Below, piece after piece: positions 36,083 through 44,742 of a stretch of DNA of 64,000 nucleotides. The translations under genes were made by a program, and so were the position numbers. Below the pieces are notes generated by a model. It saw nothing but the letters and a program-made list of their open reading frames with translations. It was not told the DNA's origin and made no database searches. The stretch's first letter is position 1. Each line of letters begins with the position of its first letter. Origin of the DNA: Cyclobacteriaceae bacterium (GTDB taxonomy: Bacteria; Bacteroidota; Bacteroidia; Cytophagales; Cyclobacteriaceae); assembly GCA_016787565.1 (NCBI GenBank), contig JAEUUG010000013.1, positions 248,001 to 312,000 of the forward strand, given 5' to 3'.

Positions 36083-36754
36083 CTAAAGTGTAATGAGTCC
36101 GTTTTTTAAGGCATACTTTATAAGTTCAGCATTGTTTTTCAAACCCAATTTATCCAGGATGTGAGCCTTATGGGTTTCTACAGTTTTAACGCTGATAAAC
36201 AGCTCTTCGGCAACTTCCTTATTACTTTTTCCGTTGGCTACGATGGTTAATACCTCCTCTTCTCGCTTGGTAAGGTCTGAAACTTTTGAATGTCTCTCAA
36301 CTTGTACACTGGCTTTCTTTCGTTGATAAAAGTCATCAAAAATCAGTGTCGTGATCGCGTCATTAAAATATTTCATTTGATTATTGACTTCGCGAATAGC
36401 TGTTATCAAAATTTCCTTCTCAACATCCTTTGGCAAATACCCGTCAATACCTGATTGTATCCCAGCTGTTACGAATTCCTTAGTAACCTCCATCGATAGC
36501 AAAATTACTTTAACATTGTTATCGCGCTCCTTTATCCATCGGGTAGCTTCAATCCCGGTCATACCCTTCATGATAATGTCCATAATGATAACATCGGGAT
36601 TCAACTCACGAAAACTATTCACTGCATCTTCACCGCTGGATAAAGAGCCTACAAGCTGAATGTCATCCACTTGCTTTAACATGGCACTGACTCCATCCCT
36701 CATCAGGGCGTGATCATCTACTACTAATACTTTTATCTTACGACTGGCGTTCAT
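36083..36754 (-). CDS. NarL/FixJ-family response regulator (output regulator of the operon)
   Basis: A 223-residue protein with an N-terminal receiver domain (VLVVDDHALMRDG acidic pocket, phospho-Asp in VIIMDIIMKGMTG, Lys in GYLPKDVEKE). A LuxR-type HTH follows at about 155-220 (LTKREEEVLTIVANGKSNKEVAEELFISVKTVETHKAHILDKL). It is the only DNA-binding protein in the eight-gene operon and its last gene, so it is the probable transcriptional output. It overlaps the preceding receiver gene by 17 bp. Targets are unknown. Confidence 0.92.
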   Translation of the reverse strand: MNASRKIKVLVVDDHALMRDGVSAMLKQVDDIQLVGSLSSGEDAVNSFRELNPDVIIMDIIMKGMTGIEATRWIKERDNNVKVILLSMEVTKEFVTAGIQSGIDGYLPKDVEKEILITAIREVNNQMKYFNDAITTLIFDDFYQRKKASVQVERHSKVSDLTKREEEVLTIVANGKSNKEVAEELFISVKTVETHKAHILDKLGLKNNAELIKYALKNGLITL

Positions 36755-37115
36755 CTAAAAATTTTTTTATCGAAGAAAGTAATTCTTGTTCATCAAAAGG
36801 CTTCGTCAAGAATAAATTTGCTCCCGCTTGTATACACTCCCGTTTACTCGCTTCTTCCGCCTGCGCGGATAAAACAATAATCGGTGTTCTGTGCTGCGAA
36901 TCATTCTTTCGAACCCGCTTAATAAATTCAATCCCCCCCATAACAGGCATCCGCAGGTCTGAAATGATTAGATCATGCCGTTGATGTTCCAACACCGCTA
37001 ACGCCTCTAAACCATTGGATGAGAGCGTTACTCTAAGATCCTCCATCCGCAGCATATCCGCTATTGCTTCGGCCAGTATAGCTGTGTCATCCACGATTAA
37101 AATGGAGTAGCTCAT
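36738..37115 (-). CDS. Single-domain response regulator (CheY-like)
   Basis: 125 residues, receiver only: YSILIVDDTAILAEAIADML gives the acidic pair, HDLIISDLRMPVMGG the phospho-Asp (about residue 53), IVLSAQA the Thr/Ser switch (here Ser), and FLTKPFDEQEL the Lys. It overlaps the hybrid-style kinase gene before it by ATGA and the NarL regulator after it by 17 bp. The tight coupling suggests it shuttles phosphate between kinase and output or acts as a phosphate sink. Confidence 0.9.
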   Translation of the reverse strand: MSYSILIVDDTAILAEAIADMLRMEDLRVTLSSNGLEALAVLEHQRHDLIISDLRMPVMGGIEFIKRVRKNDSQHRTPIIVLSAQAEEASKRECIQAGANLFLTKPFDEQELLSSIKKFLDERQS

Positions 37116-39058
37116 TCTGAAGTTGGAATGGTAACGTGAAATACTGACCCCTCCCCTTCATTACTTTGCACGTCAATTGATCCGCCCAGTAAGTCAACGG
37201 CTCTTTTTACAATTGACAATCCCAATCCTGTTCCTTGAATTATCGTTGCATTAGAAGCACGAAAGAACGGTTCAAATATTTTTCTTGCATCATCTGCTGG
37301 AAACCCAATACCTTCATCCTGCACACGCACGCACCATCCCTCTGCATTCTGGGCTACGCGTACCTTCACAACTGATTTGCCTGGTGAAAACTTAATCGCA
37401 TTATTGAGCAGGTTAATAAAAATATTGCGAAGCAAATCGGGATCTGTATAAAGTACGGGTTGCAATAAATCAAATTGAAGCTCAACCGTATGCGTTTCAT
37501 TATTCATCCGCTCAACCTGGTCTTTTAGTATGCTAAAGAATTCAACAAGAACTACTGGTACTTTAGCGGTTTTAATTTTGGTTCCTTCGGCACGGCTAAT
37601 GGTGAGTACATCTTCCAATAAATGTGTCATGTGCTCAACTTGTTTTAACATCACACCAATTTTAGCGTCTATATCACTGTCTGTCATCCTGGTTTTGTAT
37701 TTCCGGATGTGATTAGCCGAAAGTTTGATAGTAGAAAGCGGTGTTCTGAACTCGTGCGAAACAGTAGAGGCAAACTGTGACTTGATAGCAGCTAGTTCCT
37801 TTTCCTTTTCGAGCGAACGATTTAATTCCTGGGTGCGTTCGGCTACTTTCTTTTCTAAAGATTGCCTATACTCAGTAAGCTCTGTAATATCCTGCCCCAC
37901 GGCAATCAGACCGACTATTTCTCCCGTAACATTTTTACGGGGAGTTGCACTTATCAATAGCATATTGTGTGCACCTTTTCGGTTTATGATTTCAAACTCC
38001 TTTAAATTAATGGTGTTCCCTTTAAGAATATGGTCTGTATATTTTTCAACGAAATTTTGCCGGGCTGAACCAACAACAATATTTGTTAGTTTCTTTCCGA
38101 GAAGTTCATGTTTGGAGTATCCTGTTACAACGGTAGCTTGTTTGTTCCATTCATTGACTAACCCATTTTTATCCACACCAATAATTACGGCATTGGCATT
38201 TTCAATTAAGCTAGACAACTCGAGCGCACTTGCAATAATTTTGTTTTCATATTCCTTATGTACGGTAACATCCGTTTCTACTGCGACAAATCTGTGGAGT
38301 TTATTGTATTCATTGAATACAGGAGTAATATTCATCTTAATCCAAAATTTGCTCCCCTGTTTGGTATAATTTATAATTTCCTCCGTACACGATTCTCCAC
38401 GAACAATAGATGCTCTGATTCTATCTAATACCTCGCGACTGGTTTCAGGGCCCTGCAGAAATCGGGGTGTTTTTCCTACAACTTCCCGTAGTGTATATCC
38501 TGTTCTTCTCACAAAACCCTCGTTTACCCATTCAATATTTTCATTTGCATCGGTAATAATTACCAGGTTTTCAGTTTTACTAGCTACCAGCGAAAGCTTT
38601 TCAATCTCCTGCAGTGCAAGCATACGCTCATCGATATCCTGCATTGCACCGATCACGCGAACGGGCATTTCGTTCTCATATACGATATACGCACGGTCAT
38701 AGGTGTACTTATAGGTTCCGTTCGAGCATCGATACCTATAAATAGCGCTCCAGTTTAATTTGTGCTCTCCCACAGCCTTGTGCCAGCCATCTAGAACTTC
38801 TTCTCTATCCAGCGGATGAAGTTGATCGATCCATATCGCCCTGGGAATATTATTTTCTTTGTGGCCATAAATTATTTGCCATCCATGATTCCATTCGATA
38901 CAATCGCTAAGAATATCCCAATCCCAAATTGCATCATTCGTTGCTCTGCTCAGAATCTCATACTTACGACTCATAGCCTGAACAGCACGTTCAAGCATTT
39001 CAATTTTCTGATCCTTACTAACCATCAGTGTGGCCTGGTTCTTCGCTGTGCTGTTCAT
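37112..39058 (-). CDS. Soluble triple-PAS sensor histidine kinase
   Basis: 648 residues with no membrane helix. Three PAS domains lie at about 30-150, 155-275 and 280-400. The second reads GKTPRFLQGPETS, resembling LOV domains but with Pro in place of the photoactive Cys. A coiled coil (YRQSLEKKVAERTQELNRSL) leads to HisKA with phospho-His in STVSHEFRTPLSTIK (about 430). The HATPase domain has NLLNNAIKFSP (N box), QDEGIGFP (G1) and GTGLGLSIVKR (G2). It would sense an intracellular or redox cue. It is cotranscribed with receivers on both sides. Confidence 0.93.
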   Translation of the reverse strand: MNSTAKNQATLMVSKDQKIEMLERAVQAMSRKYEILSRATNDAIWDWDILSDCIEWNHGWQIIYGHKENNIPRAIWIDQLHPLDREEVLDGWHKAVGEHKLNWSAIYRYRCSNGTYKYTYDRAYIVYENEMPVRVIGAMQDIDERMLALQEIEKLSLVASKTENLVIITDANENIEWVNEGFVRRTGYTLREVVGKTPRFLQGPETSREVLDRIRASIVRGESCTEEIINYTKQGSKFWIKMNITPVFNEYNKLHRFVAVETDVTVHKEYENKIIASALELSSLIENANAVIIGVDKNGLVNEWNKQATVVTGYSKHELLGKKLTNIVVGSARQNFVEKYTDHILKGNTINLKEFEIINRKGAHNMLLISATPRKNVTGEIVGLIAVGQDITELTEYRQSLEKKVAERTQELNRSLEKEKELAAIKSQFASTVSHEFRTPLSTIKLSANHIRKYKTRMTDSDIDAKIGVMLKQVEHMTHLLEDVLTISRAEGTKIKTAKVPVVLVEFFSILKDQVERMNNETHTVELQFDLLQPVLYTDPDLLRNIFINLLNNAIKFSPGKSVVKVRVAQNAEGWCVRVQDEGIGFPADDARKIFEPFFRASNATIIQGTGLGLSIVKRAVDLLGGSIDVQSNEGEGSVFHVTIPTSE

Positions 39059-39086
39059 CGTAAATTGTGATGAAAAATCTTATATA

Positions 39087-39491
39087 TTAATCCTGAATTA
39101 GATTTCTTAGTTTATCAGGCGTGAGTGGTTTGGATATAAATTCACTAACCACAGGATACGTTTTCGCCTTTTCAATATCTTCTCCATCAATGGATGAGGT
39201 TAACATAAATATTCTGGACTTTTGCTGTGCAATGCTAGGTAGTTTTTGAAACTCCTCTAAAAATTCCCAACCATCCATAACGGGCATATTGATGTCCAGA
39301 AATATTATAAAGGGTAGCTTTTCTGGAAACGATTGACACCATTGCATAAGTTGCTCCAAAGCCAATTGAGCGTTAACATAGTCATGCACATCAAAACTAA
39401 AATTTAGTTTAATGACTTTTGTGTTTATAAAATTAGTGATGGCGTCATCATCAATGAGCATTACCGCCTTGTTATCTACAGTTGTTTCCAT
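39087..39491 (-). CDS. Single-domain response regulator (Rcp1-like)
   Basis: 134 residues, receiver only. VMLIDDDAITNFINTKVIKL provides the acidic pocket, [20 protein letters not shown] the phospho-Asp, MLTSSIDGED the switch Thr/Ser and FISKPLTPDKL the Lys. The INMPxMDGWEF wording marks the Rcp1-like type often paired with PAS kinases in Bacteroidota. It sits between two PAS-kinase genes in the operon (73 and 28 bp gaps). Confidence 0.9.
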   Translation of the reverse strand: METTVDNKAVMLIDDDAITNFINTKVIKLNFSFDVHDYVNAQLALEQLMQWCQSFPEKLPFIIFLDINMPVMDGWEFLEEFQKLPSIAQQKSRIFMLTSSIDGEDIEKAKTYPVVSEFISKPLTPDKLRNLIQD

Positions 39492-39564
39492 AATGTTGCG
39501 TTAGAAATATGCGTTAAATACATTTACCGTTCTTCTACTTTATTCTGAATGTCATCGATTAGTG

Positions 39565-42186
39565 CTATGCGTTTATGCTGTTTTTTTCTTCATATTTTGG
39601 AATGTAAACCCGGAACGTAGTTCCGATAGTCAGTTCACTTTCTATTTCTACACGACCACCGAGTGATTCAGCATGAGTCTTTACTAAGTTGAGTCCAATC
39701 CCTTTTCCAGAAACGCTTCCAGTATGGAATCGTTTGTACAAGCCAAATAGCTTACTTCCGTTTTTAACGAGATCAATCCCCTCTCCATTATCTTTCACGG
39801 ATAAGCAAATAAATTTTTCGTCCTGCATACTTTTAACTTCAATATACGGTGGCACGTCTGTCTTTCTGTACTTGATAGAATTTGAAATCAGGTTATACAA
39901 AATGCTGTAGATATAGCTCTTGATGCTACAAAGTTCAGATACAGCTGAGAAATCCGTAACGATGGAAGCCCGGCTGTCGGCAATTTGATCCTCCAAAACT
40001 TGTTTTATGAGATTGAGTGTTACCTCAAGCGAAACCGGCTCCATTTTTTCTTTTGCTGAATTGCGAGCCGAAACAATCGTATTAATATCTTTCACCACAA
40101 CGTCCAACCGCGTTGCTTCTTCGGCAAGTTTTTCTAACAGGAACTTGCTTTCATCCGATTCGCTCTCCATTACACTTACCAGACCCATGATTTTTGCAAG
40201 GGGTGCACGAAGGTTATGGGATACGATATAGGAAAACTGTTGAAGTTCTTTGTTCCTATTTTGAAGGCTGTTAATCAGGGCCAGTCTTTCAAGCTCAACC
40301 GTTTTCTTCTCGGTAATGTCCTGTTCAATGGCCATGAAGCCCGTAAGCTTGTTCTGACTATTATGCAATGGTCTAACCTCAATATCCAACCAATATTCAC
40401 GGCCAGACTTACTATAATTTAATATTTCTACCCGGAAGCCCTGCCCACTTCTAATACACTCGCTCATGTATTTGCCTGTTGCGCTATCGGTTTTGGGGCC
40501 TTGTAATATATGTCCTGGCTTGTTACCTATTACTTCAGCTAAGGTATATTCAGTAATTCGCTCAAAACCCCTATTCACCCACGTAATCCTGGCTTCCGGG
40601 TCTGTAACAATTACCGCGTTTACTGTAAGACTGGCTACATCAGATAGCTTTTTATTTTCTTCTTCTATTTTTTTCTGTTCGGTGATATCTGTAATCATAG
40701 CAAGTGCACCTTCATAGGAACCATCATCCCCAAATAGGGGATTAGCAGAAATATTTGTCCAGATTTCTCTACTTGTTTTAGATATATATTTAAAGTGACC
40801 ACGCCCTGACCTTCCGGCTCTTATTTCTTGCATTAGGTTAACAGCAATTTCTTTGCCTTCCGCATCCATAAAGGCATAAATATCTTTCCCCATCATTTCC
40901 CCGTACGTGTATTCAAAAAGCTCGCACATCTTGCTATTTACAAAAGTGGTTTTGTCGTGTTCATCAACCACCCAGATACCCTCTTGTGCTGTCTCTACAA
41001 TCTGGCGGTAACGTTTTTCGGCTTCCTCAATCTTCTTCCGTGTCAATACTTGTTCCGTCACATCCACAGAGAAAAAGAACACTCCTTCCACTTCACCTTG
41101 TTCATTGCGATATGGCTGCACCACATAGTTGCAGTACACATCGGAGAACTTGCCGGAATTATCTAAGTGTATTTTTAAGAGTACTTCTTTTCTGTTGATT
41201 GTTTTTCCTGTTTGGTAAACCTTATCAAGTAGCTTGATGAGTCCCTGCGATTCTAATTCAGGAAAAACCTCTGCCACGGTTTTGCCAATAATATCTTTTC
41301 TGCCGGTAAACCGCTGATATAAAGGATTAAATAATTGATACACGTGCGTAGGCCCTTTCAAAATACCAATGGCCGCAGGTGCTTCCAGAAACAAATCGAT
41401 AAACCGCTGCTGCTCACTTCGATGCGCATATTCTAATTTCCTAATTTCAGTCACATCCCTTGCCACTCCATAACGAACGCGATCCTGTTCATCCCAGCGG
41501 GCAGACCAGGAGAGTGTGACCAACGAACTATCTTTTCGTACGTAACGATTTTGAAAGTTAGTCAGCACATTGCCAGACATAACATATTCAGCTGCCTCAA
41601 TTGTTTTTTGTACGTCTTCTGGGTACAGCAAATCATAGGGTCTTTTCCCAATAAGTTCTGCGGGCGTATAACCTAAAATAGCTTCGCTGGCTGCGCTCAC
41701 GTGAAGGAAGTAGCCTGCCTCGCTCACGCTGCAAATCATATCCAATGAGTTAGCGTCAATATTTCTTAGTAGGGTGTCTGACTTTATTTTTTCTTGTGCC
41801 AATCTGTATTTTTCCAGCACACGTTGTATGGCCACGGGCAATCGTTGCAGGCGATCTTTTAAAATGTAATCGTCCGCCCCGGCCAGCATAGCCTCTACTG
41901 CAAACTCTTCCGAGACTGTGCCCGTAACCAAAATAAATGGGATTTTTAGATTTGACTTTCGCAAGATCTTTAAGGCCTCTATGGAATCAAAAGCAGGCAG
42001 GTTATGATCACTAAGGATTAGTTCAGGAACAAATTCTTCCAACGCCAGGATGTAGTCCTCACGGCTAGAAACTAGCTTTAGCTCTGACTCAATGTTTGCT
42101 CTGTTTAATATGCGCTCAACTAGAAATGCATCGGAAGACTGATCTTCCAGGTGGAGTATTTTTGTTTTAGTGCTTGCTGCTATCAT
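39565..42186 (-). CDS. Receiver - 4x PAS - histidine kinase
   Basis: 873 residues. An N-terminal receiver (ILHLEDQSSDAFLVERIL; phospho-Asp in LILSDHNLPAFDS; Lys in YILKDRLQRLP) precedes four PAS domains at about 140-260, 265-385, 395-510 and 520-640. The last has a LOV-like loop GNKPGHILQGPKTD without the cysteine. HisKA has QFSYIVSHNLRAPLAKIMGL (about 662) and the HATPase ends at YIPKYEE. With its receiver at the input end, it can be regulated by phosphorylation from another kinase. It overlaps the preceding receiver gene by ATGA, consistent with a relay. Confidence 0.92.
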   Translation of the reverse strand: MIAASTKTKILHLEDQSSDAFLVERILNRANIESELKLVSSREDYILALEEFVPELILSDHNLPAFDSIEALKILRKSNLKIPFILVTGTVSEEFAVEAMLAGADDYILKDRLQRLPVAIQRVLEKYRLAQEKIKSDTLLRNIDANSLDMICSVSEAGYFLHVSAASEAILGYTPAELIGKRPYDLLYPEDVQKTIEAAEYVMSGNVLTNFQNRYVRKDSSLVTLSWSARWDEQDRVRYGVARDVTEIRKLEYAHRSEQQRFIDLFLEAPAAIGILKGPTHVYQLFNPLYQRFTGRKDIIGKTVAEVFPELESQGLIKLLDKVYQTGKTINRKEVLLKIHLDNSGKFSDVYCNYVVQPYRNEQGEVEGVFFFSVDVTEQVLTRKKIEEAEKRYRQIVETAQEGIWVVDEHDKTTFVNSKMCELFEYTYGEMMGKDIYAFMDAEGKEIAVNLMQEIRAGRSGRGHFKYISKTSREIWTNISANPLFGDDGSYEGALAMITDITEQKKIEEENKKLSDVASLTVNAVIVTDPEARITWVNRGFERITEYTLAEVIGNKPGHILQGPKTDSATGKYMSECIRSGQGFRVEILNYSKSGREYWLDIEVRPLHNSQNKLTGFMAIEQDITEKKTVELERLALINSLQNRNKELQQFSYIVSHNLRAPLAKIMGLVSVMESESDESKFLLEKLAEEATRLDVVVKDINTIVSARNSAKEKMEPVSLEVTLNLIKQVLEDQIADSRASIVTDFSAVSELCSIKSYIYSILYNLISNSIKYRKTDVPPYIEVKSMQDEKFICLSVKDNGEGIDLVKNGSKLFGLYKRFHTGSVSGKGIGLNLVKTHAESLGGRVEIESELTIGTTFRVYIPKYEEKNSINA

Positions 42187-42638
42187 GATACCTTACTTTG
42201 TTGTGGAAATTGATTTAGCATAACCCAATACATACCGGAATGGGCGATTGCCTCCATGAATCCGGCAAAGTCAACAGGCTTAACGATGTAACTGTTCGCA
42301 CCCAGCGCATAACAGGTGTCGATATCCGGATTTTCCTTTGAAGAAGTAAGCACCACCACCGGTATTTTTTTTGTTAACTCATTGGATTTAATCTGCTGTA
42401 GAACTTCGATCCCATCAACTTTGGGCATCTTTAAGTCTAATAATATAACCTTGGGTTTCATGTTTACATTTCGGCCGGCAAACTCACCGGTACCGAATAG
42501 AAATTGTAAAGCCTGCGAGCCATCCTTTAGATGGACTACCCCATTGGTTATCCTGCTCTTCTGTAGAGCCCGGATTGTCATTTCCGCATCGTGCTCGTCA
42601 TCTTCAATTAATAAAATTTCAACAATGGAATTATTCAT
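42183..42638 (-). CDS. Single-domain response regulator (Rcp1-like)
   Basis: 151 residues, receiver only. EILLIEDDEHDAEMTIRAL gives the acidic pocket, KVILLDLKMPKVDGIEVLQ the phospho-Asp, VVLTSSKENPD the switch residue and YIVKPVDFAGF the Lys. The ATG at 42638 is used; a GTG directly precedes it. The gene ends in an ATGA overlap with the receiver-PAS kinase and starts 10 bp after the membrane kinase, so it probably couples the two. Confidence 0.9.
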   Translation of the reverse strand: MNNSIVEILLIEDDEHDAEMTIRALQKSRITNGVVHLKDGSQALQFLFGTGEFAGRNVNMKPKVILLDLKMPKVDGIEVLQQIKSNELTKKIPVVVLTSSKENPDIDTCYALGANSYIVKPVDFAGFMEAIAHSGMYWVMLNQFPQQSKVS

Positions 42639-42648
42639 CACTTTTCAA

Positions 42649-44121
42649 TTATGCTACACCGAATTTTGCTTCACCGAGAAACCTTGTTCTTTCTACTATA
42701 TACTCCTCTTTGCCATCTGTTTGCTTAGTATCTGCATTTTCCGTAACAATGGGTAAACTAAAATAAAATGCTGCACCTTCGCCTTCTTTCCCTTCCGCTC
42801 GCATCTTACCTCCATGTTTTTGAATGATTCGATGTGCAATGGCTAACCCAACACCTGTGCCTTCAAATTCGCTTGCAAGGTGCAGGCGCTGAAAGACACC
42901 AAACAGTTTATTGACATACTTCATGTCGAAACCCACGCCATTATCGCGCACGCAAAAAATTATTTCATCTGGCTCTTCGACACAACTTATTTGAATCATT
43001 GGCTTTTCACGTTTGGATGAATACTTAATGGCATTGGACAATAAATTAGTCATCACATTACCCATCAGAGATTTATCTGCCATTACCGTGGGCAAGGGTT
43101 CGATACTGACGTGTGCGTCATTTATCGACCCGGATAATTCTGACAGTGCTGCTCCAGCTACCTCGTACATATTGATCATACTCTTGTGAACTTCTTTTCT
43201 ACCAAGACGGGAGAATGTAAGTAAATCATCAATTAATGAACCCATACGCCTTGCGTTACTTTGAATATTATGAAGCAACCGATTTGCTTCTTCATCGAGG
43301 CGTCCCGTATAATCTTCCGCCAACATTTGAGCATATCCACCCACTGCGCGCAACGGTGAGCGTAAATCGTGCGAAACTGAATAGGAAAAGGACTCCAACT
43401 GCTGATTCACAATTTCCAATTCGCGCTTTTGCATCAACAGTTTTTCCTCATCAGCATTTCGCTGGGTAATGTCTGTTATGAAGTGTACTATGTACAACTC
43501 ATTACCAGATTGATATTGATTATCACTTACCTCGATGGGGAATTCACTACCATCCTTTCGGAATGCACGTAGCTTTTTTGGAAGACCTTCACAGTAACCG
43601 GATAGTCCGATGTTCGCACTCTGTCGAAATAATTTGGTGCTGTCATACCCAATTAATGTATGGGGCTTAAAGCCAAAAAGTCGTTCAGCAAATGGGTTGA
43701 CCATTACAATCTGTCCGGTTTGCCTGGTTAGGATTATTCCTTGTGTGCCATGCGAAAAAATACCGGACATCAGTGTTTTTTCGTTTACCGTTTTCATCTC
43801 TCGTTTTATGTAGCGTACCACAAAATAACCCATGAAGCCAAGGCCTAATAGTGCATAGGCTCTGGTTATCAAAATTGTGCGGAGAGCTGCCGCATCCTCA
43901 ATCCGAAAGAATGAAATACTGACAAAGACTAGGGACAGCATTACGGAGAGGATAATGTCGCCCTTATTTTCGGATATCAGTGCCACTAAAACTCCTACAA
44001 TGTATCCCCATGAAAGAAATACACCCTCCGGACTAACCAGCTCAAGGAAGCCTGTGCTCAGTATAATTGTCAGGCTTAACCACCTTAATATTCCGCCTGA
44101 TAAGGTTTTTATATTACCCAT
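42649..44121 (-). CDS. Membrane-bound PAS histidine kinase
   Basis: 490 residues. The N-terminal 95 residues form about three to four membrane helices (LSLTIILSTGFLELV, WGYIVGVLVALI, ILSVMLSLVFVSISF, YALLGLGFMGYFVVRYI). A PAS domain follows (about 115-225), then HisKA with SYSVSHDLRSPLRAVGGYAQML (about 250) and a HATPase ending AAFYFSLPIV. It overlaps the first receiver gene of the operon by 8 bp. It is the only clearly membrane-embedded sensor of the set. Confidence 0.92.
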   Translation of the reverse strand: MGNIKTLSGGILRWLSLTIILSTGFLELVSPEGVFLSWGYIVGVLVALISENKGDIILSVMLSLVFVSISFFRIEDAAALRTILITRAYALLGLGFMGYFVVRYIKREMKTVNEKTLMSGIFSHGTQGIILTRQTGQIVMVNPFAERLFGFKPHTLIGYDSTKLFRQSANIGLSGYCEGLPKKLRAFRKDGSEFPIEVSDNQYQSGNELYIVHFITDITQRNADEEKLLMQKRELEIVNQQLESFSYSVSHDLRSPLRAVGGYAQMLAEDYTGRLDEEANRLLHNIQSNARRMGSLIDDLLTFSRLGRKEVHKSMINMYEVAGAALSELSGSINDAHVSIEPLPTVMADKSLMGNVMTNLLSNAIKYSSKREKPMIQISCVEEPDEIIFCVRDNGVGFDMKYVNKLFGVFQRLHLASEFEGTGVGLAIAHRIIQKHGGKMRAEGKEGEGAAFYFSLPIVTENADTKQTDGKEEYIVERTRFLGEAKFGVA

Positions 44122-44542
44122 GGCTAAGGATATTTAGTCCAGCTAATGGTGTGAACCCACCTACGATCTCCGCTATTTTGTCAAACTCATTTGATTTGTC
44201 TAAAAAGTAATCTGCTCCATGAACGAGGCATGTATTGCGATACTGTTCGTGGGTAAGGTTGGTGAGCATAATGATTTTGATGCCGATATATTTTTTTCGC
44301 AGCATAATTAATAAGTTAATGCCGTTGAGCATGGGCAAGTCAGCTCTCAGGTTGATATCCAGAACCACTACCTGGGGCTGTTCACGTTCGATCAACGCAA
44401 GCGCGGTAGCAATGTTGGTCGCGTTACCTGCAAACACTACTTGTTCAATTTGATCAAGTATGGTTTGCAATCGCTCTGCAATTATGGGTGAATCGTCTAC
44501 AGTAACTACTTTAAGACTAAATTGTGCCTGCTGTTTTGTCAT
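44114..44542 (-). CDS. Single-domain response regulator, first gene of the operon
   Basis: 142 residues, receiver only. LKVVTVDDSPIIAERLQTIL provides the acidic pocket, QVVVLDINLRADLPMLNGI the phospho-Asp, IIMLTNLT the switch Thr and YFLDKSNEFDK the Lys. The ATG at 44542 is preferred to the TTG at 44563. It overlaps the membrane kinase by 8 bp and is the promoter-proximal gene of the eight-gene cluster. A motif shared with the 49.1 kb promoter region lies about 80 bp upstream. Confidence 0.88.
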   Translation of the reverse strand: MTKQQAQFSLKVVTVDDSPIIAERLQTILDQIEQVVFAGNATNIATALALIEREQPQVVVLDINLRADLPMLNGINLLIMLRKKYIGIKIIMLTNLTHEQYRNTCLVHGADYFLDKSNEFDKIAEIVGGFTPLAGLNILSHG

Positions 44543-44618
44543 AGTTGATTTATCATGGTGCAAAGAACAACTGAACGAGGCTTACTTACTATAGAACAAA
44601 TTATGAAAGCAGTGTCGA

Positions 44619-44631
44619 TGTTTGTACTACA
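44619..44631 (-). promoter_or_regulatory. Candidate regulatory motif, copy 1
   Basis: The 13-mer TGTTTGTACTACA (plus strand) occurs here and, identically, at 49349-49361. Here it forms part of an inverted repeat TTGTACT...AGTACAA (44622-44650). It lies upstream of the first two-component operon gene. Confidence 0.4.
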
Positions 44632-44742
44632 CGTAAGGGTTGCAGTACAAGGCAAGTTTCAGACTACAATTTAGCATTCGTGCTTTCCAGGATTCTTAAG
44701 GTAAGATGGGGAGCAGATAAGGATTGCGTTAGGGAAACCATC

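Noticed and set aside
37725-38369. 214-codon plus-strand ORF opposite the PAS kinase
   Set aside because: It is antisense to clear PAS and HisKA coding sequence. The Ser/Phe/Leu-rich translation is typical of a shadow frame.
37112-39058. LOV photoreceptor kinase
   Set aside because: The PAS loop resembles LOV but lacks the adduct-forming cysteine, so classical blue-light chemistry is not supported.
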